A stretch of 64,000 nt of DNA from Muricomes sp049840515 (GTDB lineage: Bacteria > Bacillota > Clostridia > Lachnospirales > Lachnospiraceae), in contig JASGKW010000013.1 of assembly GCA_049840515.1 (NCBI GenBank), forward strand, positions 79,050 to 143,049, in the 5' to 3' direction. The translations under genes and the position numbers were made by a program. Positions 56,779-64,000 of the stretch are shown here, one piece after another; position 1 is the stretch's first letter, and each line of letters starts with the position of its first letter. The notes under the pieces are model-generated. The model saw nothing but the letters and a program-made list of their open reading frames with translations, made no database searches and was not told the origin of the DNA.

Positions 56779-57486
56779 ATGAAACTTTTTAAGCGAATTT
56801 TTACTGCATTATTCATCGCGTCTGTTGCAACATTTGTATTATCACCCCCTGTGTCTGGACAAGTTCAGTCCCAAACACCGAAAGTTGTTACAGCATCGGC
56901 AAAGCTTTCCTGGCAGGAAGTTGGTCCGGCTGTAATTGCGGCGGAAGAAAATAAACCGAAAGGCCATGCTGTTCCTATTACCATGTACAGTCAGCACGAT
57001 CCAGCCTGGAGTAGTTATCTGTATGGAGGTATGGACCCCATGGCTACCCACGGATGCGGCCCCACTGCTCTTGCTATTGCTGTAAGTTCTCTATCAGATA
57101 CAGTAATCACCCCTGTGGATGCTGCTCAGTGGTCTGCAGCAAATGGATATTATTCCCCGGATAACGGCTCCGTACACGCCCTAATCCCAGACGGTGCGGC
57201 AAATTACGGGCTGCATGTGGAAAAGCTTTCCTCTGTTACCCCTGATTCATTCCGGCTTGCCCTGTCATTTGACAAGCTTCTGGTGCTTCTCATGGGACCA
57301 GGTGATTTCTCTGATTCCGGGCATTTTATGGTGGCATACGGATATGATGAGAATGGTCTTATACTGATTGCGGACCCCGCCAGCGAGGAGCGCTCTGCTA
57401 TCCACTGGCCTGCGGAAACAATCATCAGCCAGCTCAACACACATGCACAAAACGGCGGTCCCATATGGGTGTTATCAAAACCATAG
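56779..57486 (+). CDS. Secreted C39-like cysteine peptidase
   Basis: The protein has 235 residues with a signal peptide (MKLFKRIFTALFIASVATFV, cleavage near residue 27). The papain-like C39_2 fold is shown by MYSQHDPAW (oxyanion Gln), THGCGPTALAIA (Cys 93), SGHFMVAYGYD (His 182) and LIADPAS (Asp 199), so the catalytic set is complete. The substrate is unknown. It stands divergently from the FtsE-like gene and convergently to the fliD-fliS genes. The ATG has GAAGGAGAGG upstream. Confidence 0.85.
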   Translation: MKLFKRIFTALFIASVATFVLSPPVSGQVQSQTPKVVTASAKLSWQEVGPAVIAAEENKPKGHAVPITMYSQHDPAWSSYLYGGMDPMATHGCGPTALAIAVSSLSDTVITPVDAAQWSAANGYYSPDNGSVHALIPDGAANYGLHVEKLSSVTPDSFRLALSFDKLLVLLMGPGDFSDSGHFMVAYGYDENGLILIADPASEERSAIHWPAETIISQLNTHAQNGGPIWVLSKP

Positions 57487-57534
57487 AAAAACCTTCGGAA
57501 TTACGGCGAGAGTCCTGTAATTCCGAAGGTTTTT
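57487..57534. terminator. Bidirectional terminator
   Basis: Perfect 18-bp stem, AAAAACCTTCGGAATTAC with its inverse, and a 12-base loop, between convergent genes. A- and T-runs make it work on both strands. Confidence 0.9.
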
Positions 57535-57535
57535 A

Positions 57536-57958
57536 TCATTTGCGGTAATAAGAGTCCTCACCTGCAAGACGGTGGCTTAATATTTTGTCAATTTCAACCG
57601 TTTGCTCCCATATGCGCTTCGTTGCCTGGACTGTGTCCACAATCTGCTGCCACATCACATTCTCTTCCTCTCCCGCAATATCTGCGGGCATCTTCCCTCT
57701 CAAAGCTGCATTAACCTTATCTTGTATATCTTCTGGGGCACCGGGAAGAAAGCGTTGAATCAGCGAATCACAATTGCTGACTCTTTCCAGCTCTTTTCCA
57801 CGCATCTCAAGCACCATACTTGCAACTAGTTTATCATCGCTGGAAAGCCCTGCTCCAAGCTCCTTCGTAAGCCGCTGCACTTCCCCCATATAGCGGTATT
57901 TTTTCTGTACTTCCAACAAGACCGCCGAAAGCAGCTCATCTATGTACTCTTCTCTCAT
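57536..57958 (-). CDS. Small helical protein after fliS (possible flagellar chaperone)
   Basis: The protein has 140 residues, mostly helical and charged, with no signal peptide. It is coupled to fliS by a 4-base overlap (ATGA). The position corresponds to FliT in other bacteria and the size is similar, but I do not recognise the sequence. It contains a short conserved-looking block, IQRFLPGAPEDIQDKVNAAL. A FliD or FliS helper role is inferred from position only. Confidence 0.7.
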   Translation of the reverse strand: MREEYIDELLSAVLLEVQKKYRYMGEVQRLTKELGAGLSSDDKLVASMVLEMRGKELERVSNCDSLIQRFLPGAPEDIQDKVNAALRGKMPADIAGEEENVMWQQIVDTVQATKRIWEQTVEIDKILSHRLAGEDSYYRK

Positions 57959-58314
57959 ACTGATTTCTCCGCAGCAGCAAATGCATCCCTCAAATCTTTT
58001 ACCAAAGGCTGTAACTCTTGTATTACTTCCTTTTTTCTGCCCGCCTGCAGTCTGCTCAGCTCAAAAATAAAGAAATCATACATATTTCTCAACTCTGCAC
58101 TGATTGCATAATCACGGTTGAGTGTATCTTTCAAATAATTTACAATCTCCACAGAGCGGACTACGGACTGGTCAAACAACTCATAATTATCCGTATCCAG
58201 TGCTATCTCTGAACGCTTCAGCCGTTTCATCAACTCGTCATAGAGCAGAAGAAGCAATTCACCCTGTGTCATAGTCATGATTGACTGTTCTTTATATTGC
58301 TGGTATCCGTTCAT
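57955..58314 (-). CDS. fliS: Flagellin export chaperone FliS
   Basis: The protein has 119 residues. YQQYKEQSIMTMTQGELLLL with LLYDELMKRLKRSEIAL is the FliS signature. It binds the flagellin C-terminus in the cytoplasm. It lies 16 bases after fliD. Confidence 0.95.
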   Translation of the reverse strand: MNGYQQYKEQSIMTMTQGELLLLLYDELMKRLKRSEIALDTDNYELFDQSVVRSVEIVNYLKDTLNRDYAISAELRNMYDFFIFELSRLQAGRKKEVIQELQPLVKDLRDAFAAAEKSV

Positions 58315-58330
58315 TTTCTATCCTACTTTC

Positions 58331-60886
58331 TTATGAGTTGAACATAGACGTCAGATAACTGCTCTGGGAATTCATCTGAGAAATCAGAGTCTCCAGGGCT
58401 GTAAATTGTGAGACATACCTGTCCTGTTCTGTCGCCAGTTTATCTTTCAGCCTGTCAATATAGTCATTGACACCATCTATCTGCTTCTGGATACTGTTTT
58501 TCAGTACTGATGTAGGAGCATATGGGGAACCGGCGCGCTCTACCAAAATTCCTTTTGTCGCACCTGTCATAGATGCATAACGGTCCATAACTGTCTTCAT
58601 GGATGTCATCAGACCACCCGCATTAGTTGTCCCGTCCGCATTTTTTGTGGCACTTGCGGTAAACGCATTTTTCACTGCATCCGGGTCCTTAGCCAAGGCA
58701 GCCTTGAACTCTGTCTCATTGAATGAAAGCTTTCCATTGTCAGAATACTCTGTTGACACAGTAATTCCCATCTTTTGAAATTCAGCTCTGAGGTTGCTTG
58801 GAATGATAAAACGGAGTCCGTCCGCCAATCCTCTGACATCTGTGTCATTAAAGAGAAGTCCTTTTTTGGCTTCTGTCTCCCATTTTTCAATCTGGCTTTC
58901 TGACATTTCTGCTTTCTGCTCATCAGTAAGAGGCTTGTAATTCCTATCTGGTTTTTGGTTGACTTCGCTGTTGACCAGCTTAAGCGCCTCATTAAAAGCC
59001 TCAATCATCTCCTTGACAACAGCAGTTGTAGCATCCACGTCCACTTTGGCATCAAAGGTTACAGCCTGCGTGTTCTGGGCAAATTGAGTAACATATACAC
59101 GGGGGTCATTTCCCAATGGATTGCCGTCTGAATCTACTGGTTCGCCATTAGCATTGAGTGTGATTACGTTGCCATCTTTATCTAGAGGCTCGCCTTTAGC
59201 ATTTGTTTTGAGTACAGTCTCATATCCGAAGGTATTATTCACAGTGATATTCAGTCCGTCAACTGAAATTGTATTACTTCCTCTCGTAATCTCCATTTCT
59301 GTATCCGTACCGGCATATTTTACACGGATTACCGCATCCTGTCCCTGCACTTCTGTATTCTTAATGTCGCCAAATAAAACGTCCGCCACCTCACCTAAAC
59401 TGTCTGCCAGATTAATCTTTCCGCTGGCTCCCTGCTCTGTGGATTGTACAACAAACTTATCTGAATTGGACTGATAGGAAACTGTGATTCCAAGCTCTTT
59501 TGTACTGTTGATAGCATTGATAATCTCATTGAGGGTATTGTTTTCCCATGTCAGTTCATTTCCATCTGAATCCTTTAATGTTACCGGATCTGAAGTTCCA
59601 TCTCCCGGCTTTATTATCAGCTTACCTGTAAGGTTTTTGTCTACCCCATTCAGTCCGGATTCAGAAGCTTTAGCAGAAAGATTCAAGCGGTTGGACTCCC
59701 CGCTTTTAATGCCAAATATACTATTACTTCCTAAAAGTCCTCTGTCTGCTGATGTAATCGCTAAAGTAGAACTCTTATCATCTTCCCCGGCCGGTGTTTT
59801 TGTAGTAAAGCTAAAAGAAGACTTGTTTGAGTCTGAATCTGATGGGTCTAATCCCACTAAAATTCTATTCTTTCCAAATGCTGTATTCAGTTTAGACTGG
59901 ATGTCTGCCCGAACCGCATCAATTGTAGCACCTTCACTGTATTTATCCAGTTTAATCCACTTTGTAGTTCCATTATAAGAAAAACTGATTTCTTTCTCAC
60001 TTAATGCACTTGCAAGTGACACATTATCTGTCAGCTTCGCATTATTCTTTGCATTTAAGCCAGCATCGGTGATAATTATCCTTGCCAAACCTAAATCCTC
60101 AAATTTCTCACCTTCATCCATAAATCCAAGATCTTTGAGAATATCCCCTGTTCCGCCTGAAAGAGATAATAAACCGCCTGCCTGGTCTGTATTCTTAAAA
60201 CTTATCTTTCCAGTGTCCACATCAACTTCCACTTTCATGACGTCTGCCAGAGTCCTGCCTGACCCAATTGATACATTGTCCAAACTCTTATTAAGGGACT
60301 CTACTGTCTTGTCGACGTCACTGTAATCATAGTCGCTGCTCAATACTACTGAGTAAGTCTTATTCCCATAAGTGACATACATAGCTTCACCCGATACGAC
60401 ATCTACATTTACCATATCAGACAATTGATTTGCGATATCACTTGTATTTAATTTCTGGTCAGAAACTGTGCTGACAGATGATATCTGTGCATTCTTCGCA
60501 AGACTCTTCACACCCAATACAGATATCGTATCGGCAGAAGTGCCACTTCCGGTCACAGATAAATATTTACTGTTCTCTCCAAGTGCCGTTACCAGATTCC
60601 TGGAAAACAGTTTACTTGAAGACAGGTTTGATGAAGATGTATAAGACATATATTTGTTTGAAAATTCATATAGCTTGCTAGTAATTCCCTGCATCGCACT
60701 TTGCTGCCACTGGAAACTCTGTATCTTCTGTTTTTGCGCCGCAATTTTGCTTCTGGTTGCATATGTCATATTCTCAATCAGAGAATCCCTGTCAAGTCCA
60801 CTGGCTAATCCACCAAACCCTTTGATGGAATTTGTCGAGTTCAATCCGGCCGATGTGCTGCCGCTTAATCCGTTGATTGATGCCAT
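58331..60886 (-). CDS. fliD: Flagellar filament cap protein FliD, large form
   Basis: The ATG at 60886 (MASINGLSGSTSAG) has AAGGAG 8 bases upstream, giving 851 residues; many FliD proteins are 450-700. The N-terminal cap signature is GLASGLDRDSLIENMTYATR with KQKIQSFQWQQSAMQ. The C-terminal block includes NAFTASATKNADG and the coiled coil IQKQIDGVNDYIDRLKDKLA. The extra length lies in the central, surface-exposed part (about 110-600). FliD folds flagellin at the filament tip and can act in adhesion. Confidence 0.93.
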   Translation of the reverse strand: MASINGLSGSTSAGLNSTNSIKGFGGLASGLDRDSLIENMTYATRSKIAAQKQKIQSFQWQQSAMQGITSKLYEFSNKYMSYTSSSNLSSSKLFSRNLVTALGENSKYLSVTGSGTSADTISVLGVKSLAKNAQISSVSTVSDQKLNTSDIANQLSDMVNVDVVSGEAMYVTYGNKTYSVVLSSDYDYSDVDKTVESLNKSLDNVSIGSGRTLADVMKVEVDVDTGKISFKNTDQAGGLLSLSGGTGDILKDLGFMDEGEKFEDLGLARIIITDAGLNAKNNAKLTDNVSLASALSEKEISFSYNGTTKWIKLDKYSEGATIDAVRADIQSKLNTAFGKNRILVGLDPSDSDSNKSSFSFTTKTPAGEDDKSSTLAITSADRGLLGSNSIFGIKSGESNRLNLSAKASESGLNGVDKNLTGKLIIKPGDGTSDPVTLKDSDGNELTWENNTLNEIINAINSTKELGITVSYQSNSDKFVVQSTEQGASGKINLADSLGEVADVLFGDIKNTEVQGQDAVIRVKYAGTDTEMEITRGSNTISVDGLNITVNNTFGYETVLKTNAKGEPLDKDGNVITLNANGEPVDSDGNPLGNDPRVYVTQFAQNTQAVTFDAKVDVDATTAVVKEMIEAFNEALKLVNSEVNQKPDRNYKPLTDEQKAEMSESQIEKWETEAKKGLLFNDTDVRGLADGLRFIIPSNLRAEFQKMGITVSTEYSDNGKLSFNETEFKAALAKDPDAVKNAFTASATKNADGTTNAGGLMTSMKTVMDRYASMTGATKGILVERAGSPYAPTSVLKNSIQKQIDGVNDYIDRLKDKLATEQDRYVSQFTALETLISQMNSQSSYLTSMFNS

Positions 60887-60934
60887 AATATCCACTCCTT
60901 ACTCTATCAGATTTATCATTTGCTCATATTCTGA

Positions 60935-60962
60935 TTATCGGCGCATCTGTCAAAAAAAATAA
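60935..60962 (-). promoter_or_regulatory. Sigma-28-like promoter candidate of fliD-fliS
   Basis: GCCGATAA (60935-60942), a perfect -10 for sigma-D/FliA, lies 16 bases from TTAT (60959-60962). A TTGACA is also present at about 60947-60952 but has no fitting sigma-A -10. Confidence 0.5.
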
Positions 60963-60973
60963 GTTTTGTAAAT

Positions 60974-61821
60974 TTATTCCCTGCTGTGGTGCGGAGCTTC
61001 GTTTACACGGATGCAGGCTTTTGTAATCTCCACCGTAATCTGCCCTGCATATTTGTTGGAGTAAAAATTAATCAGTGGAGAAACAGCTGTTTTATTTACC
61101 ACCACATACTTGGGTGAAAGCTTTGTAAGAGCCAGGGCCATCACATCGGCTTTGCAGTGAGAGCATGTGCATACGCCAAACTGCTTCATATAATTTACTA
61201 CTTTTTTCCTCAACCAGTCTTTCCATTACATTCAGGAAAACAAAACTGTCATCTTCTTCAGGTTCTGTGACAGACTGCTTGTGTTCAGCCTCTTTCTGCT
61301 CTGCTGCCGGCTGTTCTGTCTCAGGTACTTTCAACTCTGCTGCCGGCCGTTCTGTCTCAGGCGCTTTCTGCTCTGCTGCCGGCTCTTCTTCTGGCTCTTC
61401 CTTCGCTGCAACTGGCTTCTTCTCCTCAGATTTTGGTTCTGTGACAGATTGTTGTGCCTCAGGTTCTGCATTCCCAGCCTGCTCCGACTCTATTTCAGAA
61501 ACCTGCTGCTCCTCAGCCACAGTTTCCTGTTCAGCTTTTTCAGTTACTTTCTCCACAGGCTCTTCATTTGGTTTTTCTGCCTGAACCTCCACTGGTTTTG
61601 CCTCTGATTCTTCCAGTTCATTTACCAGTTCAGTCTCCAAAGATTTCTTTATTACATCTTGCATGTTTTCCTTCTCACCCATGGGGTCAACCACGAAACT
61701 GTCTTTTCAGGGTCTACCGGAGGTGATTTCAGAATTCTCACTTTTCTTATTTTCTTTCTTATCGCTCGCCCTGCCAGTAAATTTAGTACATGATCAGAGT
61801 CTTATTCATTCTTTTTGCCAT
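60974..61821 (-). CDS. ComFB-domain protein with long acidic-proline linker, frameshifted
   Basis: The C-terminal 80 residues are a ComFB domain: NYMKQFGVCTCSHCKADV (C-x-C-x-x-C), ALALTKLSPKYVV. An extra A in a six-A run (61202-61207) separates it from the upstream frame, which reads FLNVMERLVEEK just before. The middle (about 130 residues) is a Glu/Pro/Ala-rich linker including three 12-residue repeats. The start is unsure: an ATG at 61664 (MQDVIKKSLETELVNE) is in the same frame, but an ATG at 61821 (MAKRMNKTL), just after the parA stop with GAGGGA upstream, fits a longer protein if one or two more indels are allowed. Some ComFB proteins were recently reported to bind cyclic dinucleotides. 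Confidence 0.75.
61294..61390 (-). repeat. 36-base tandem repeat in the ComFB linker
   Basis: Units at 61294-61329 and 61330-61365, with a partial third from 61366, share about 31 of 36 bases. They code the 12-residue unit seen as PAAELKVPETEQ. In-frame repeat number could vary between strains. Confidence 0.75.
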
Positions 61822-61834
61822 ATTTATAGTCCCT

Positions 61835-62609
61835 CTACAGATTCTGTGACATCTTCCTGACCGTTTCTTCCTCAAATTCCCTGTGATCCACAGTAGGGTT
61901 GGCCCTTGGAGTATAATCCAAAATACTCAATCCATGGGCTGGTGCCTCAGCAGCAGCAACCCCATTGCGTATTTTCTGCCTTAAAACACTTGGTTCCAAT
62001 CTGTCAAGCCACAGCCTCAGCCATCTCCAAAACCTCTCTTGACAGCTTTGTCCGTCTATTATATTTTGTCATAAGAATCCCCAGCACATTTAACCTTGGA
62101 TTCATGGAAGACTGTACTCCTTCTATGGTCTCTTTGAGCTGAATAAGTCCCACAAGACTCAATATCTCAGCAGCCATGGGTATGATAAGAAAATCCGCTG
62201 CTGTATACCCATTTACAGTTAATATATTTAATGCAGGAGGTGTGTCAATAACAATGTAATCGTATTCATTGCCGACCTCATTCAGTATGCTTTTAAGCCT
62301 GAACTGCCGATCATTTCCAGTGAGAAATAATTCAGCTTCACTTAACAGAATATTAGAGGTCAATATGTCCACGTAATCCTCTGTATGCTGAATTGCATCT
62401 TTCACTGATATCTCTTCTCTCAGCACTTCATACATTGTGTGCCCTTCTTCAATATCCAGTCCAAGACTGAAACCTAAGTTCCCCTGGGAATCTAAGTCCA
62501 CAGCCAGAACCTTGTAGCCTGACTGGTGCAGGCCCACAGCAAGGGCTGCGGAGGAAGTTGTTTTTCCAACACCGCCCTTTTGATTTGTCAATACAATTGT
62601 TACCGCCAC
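61835..62609 (-). CDS. ParA/Soj-type ATPase, one frameshift
   Basis: The deviant Walker A is TNQKGGVGKTTSSAALA; VLAVDLDSQGNLGFSL and VIDTPPALNIL follow. An extra T at about 62004-62010 stops the frame after EMAEAVA. Corrected, it continues DRLEPSVLRQKIRNGVAAAE and SILDYTPRANPTVDHREF, ending at 61835 for 257 residues, the normal ParA size. No ParB gene is adjacent. It sits between an EAL-HDOD gene and the ComFB gene, so it may position a motility or chemotaxis complex rather than DNA. Confidence 0.88.
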
Positions 62610-62640
62610 TTTTATACCTCCACATCAGCATCACGCCTTT

Positions 62641-64000
62641 TTATCTTAATACATCCTCCAGATGTTCCCCGGAGTCGTTTTTGTCAGAAAATAAAGGCTT
62701 TTCCCCTTTTCTCACATATTCCGTCGTGAGAGTATTCCAGATAGTATTTACATCCTCAACACAATCAATGTAAATCTGGGCGAGAAGATATGTGGGAACA
62801 CCCAGTTCTTCTGATAAAACTTTGCTTTCTTTCCAGTCAGCCCTCTCATATGCGAGAACTAGTTTATAAATATTTCCTACAATGCCCTCTCCATTTACAA
62901 GTGCATCCTTTACGGCCGGATTTAATGGGATTTTTTCCAAAATCTCCTCCATGGTGGCATCCACCATATATTCTGGGTTGTTGAAACATCCCCATCATAT
63001 AAGCCTCATTATTCGTAACCGGGCAGTTTTTGATATGATTTACAAGTTCAAATGCAAACTTTGCTCTCAAAAATGAAATCTTCAGGAGTTCCTCAGCTGC
63101 CGGATTTCCCACATCCTGTCTGAAACTCAGCATGTATACCCATTGTCTAAGCTGCCGATTCCAAGTGTAACCAGCGCCTGGCGTATAGAAGATGTTCTTC
63201 TTCTCAGTGCAAAATATGCAGAATTAACTAATTTCAGCAGAGTGAATGTAAGCCCTGCATCTCTGCTTATAATTTCTTCAATCTCAACAATGTCCGGCTC
63301 AGGTTTTGACACCTCAACAAGGAGCTGGAAGAAGTTTCCTTTCATGTAGCTCACTCTGTCCACCTTGGAGACAAGAGTCTGGGCTATATAGTCGCCTTCC
63401 AGATAATCTACGCCTAAGTCAACCGCGTTCTGATAGACTTCCTTGGAATCAATATTTGTAGCAATACACTTTTTATTAATTCCTTTGGCCATACTGATAA
63501 TATTTTTGAAGGTGCTCCACTCTTTTTCATTTTCATAGAGTTCCTTTTTCCGCATATCAAAGCGTATATAGCTTACATCATCCAGCATATCCAAATATCT
63601 CAGAGAAAACTGGAAATCATTTACTGCAAACTGATAACCTGCCCTGCGGTATTTCTGAATAATTGGCTTTGATAAAGGGTTTACGACCAGACTGTCGTCA
63701 ATCTGTATCACCACTTTATCTGGTTCAAACATTTTCGGAGTATTTCTGAACAGGAGTGAGGGTGTGAACGTAATAAACATAGTTTTATCATTTACAAATT
63801 TATTACTGTTGCTCATCAAAAAATTTGAAATCATATCCGCTGCAGACGTCTCCGGCTGAGCGAGAAGATTGTCCCTGCTGTCCTGAAATAATAACTCATA
63901 TCCAATTACTTTTCCCGTACTGGTTTCTTTGATAGCTCTTCTAACCACACATAGGTGCTGTTCGGATTCTATCGTGTTTCCCTATTAACCTTAGCAATAC
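62641..64000 (-). CDS. EAL-HDOD domain protein, frameshifted, start near or beyond the window edge
   Basis: A degenerate EAL domain (GKVIGYELLFQDSRDNLLA; the phosphodiesterase core is reduced, e.g. VSYIRFDMRKKELYE) is followed by an HDOD domain (ISRDAGLTFTLLKLVNSAYF; SSIRQALVTLGIGSL). The frame changes at about 63145-63150 (continuing RQWVYMLSFRQDVGN) and about 62985-62990 (continuing NNPEYMVDATMEEILEKIPL). The clear frame begins near 63980, where a stop is met, so the true start needs another correction or lies outside. Such proteins usually act as c-di-GMP-related signalling adaptors without enzyme activity. Confidence 0.75.

Noticed and set aside
61294..61390. CRISPR-like array
   Set aside because: The 36-base units are contiguous, in frame and diverged; they code a Pro/Glu/Ala linker. 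No spacers or cas genes are present anywhere in the window.

Overview
The window looks like chromosome from a flagellated, anaerobic Clostridia bacterium, most likely of the Lachnospiraceae type. Pointers are the Clostridia-style gene content: a Re-type citrate synthase with a eukaryote-like NADP isocitrate dehydrogenase, a fused PotC-PotD polyamine transporter protein, a two-iron desulfoferrodoxin (an anaerobe oxygen defence), Rex, a TGS-uridine-kinase protein, CsrA/FliW flagellar control, SLH-anchored surface proteins, and AGGAGG ribosome sites. I cannot name a species.

Layout. 1-7.1 kb (minus strand): a gene start at the edge, metY, a CFI-box protein, yebC, a MazF-type toxin, alr, nnr and rex. 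7.3-9.2 kb (plus): an ABC-F protein. 9.3-12.6 kb (minus): an operon for 2-oxoglutarate/glutamate carbon, Re-citrate synthase - GntR regulator - icd, with a perfect 26-bp palindrome over its promoter. 12.8-19.6 kb (minus): leuB-ilvD-ilvB-serC-serA. 19.8-23.1 kb (minus): yajC, tgt, an L,D-transpeptidase. 23.2-28.1 kb (plus): aroC coupled to potA-potB-potCD. 28.2-37.1 kb (minus): polyphosphate phosphotransferase, dgt, and the dnaG-rpoD-trmK-nif3-nucleoside kinase run. 37.2-44.6 kb (minus): two large surface proteins. 45-49.1 kb (minus): a GGDEF/HD-GYP protein, a chemoreceptor and cheR. 49.2-54.4 kb (minus): dfx, and the flgM-flgN-flgK-flgL-DUF6470-fliW-csrA operon. 54.5-57.5 kb: a degenerate nucleotidyltransferase-fold protein coupled to an FtsE-like ATPase, and a secreted C39-like peptidase. 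57.5-60.9 kb (minus): fliD-fliS-small protein. 61-64 kb (minus): an EAL-HDOD protein, an orphan ParA and a ComFB-domain protein.

The right-hand third is a motility and signalling block: late flagellar genes, FlgM/sigma-28 control, CsrA-FliW post-transcriptional control, chemotaxis, and cyclic-di-GMP making, breaking and possibly sensing. Three sigma-28-like promoter candidates tie fliD, flgM and the secreted peptidase together.

A major caution: at least a dozen genes, several essential (dnaG, parA, csrA, leuB, dgt, nif3), carry one- or two-base indels. Removing the indel restores the full family length each time. This pattern fits sequence or assembly error much better than real decay. For those genes I give the restored span. 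The two worst stretches are about 41.5-42.4 kb and 46.5-47.4 kb. No rRNA, tRNA, CRISPR array, insertion sequence or prophage was seen.
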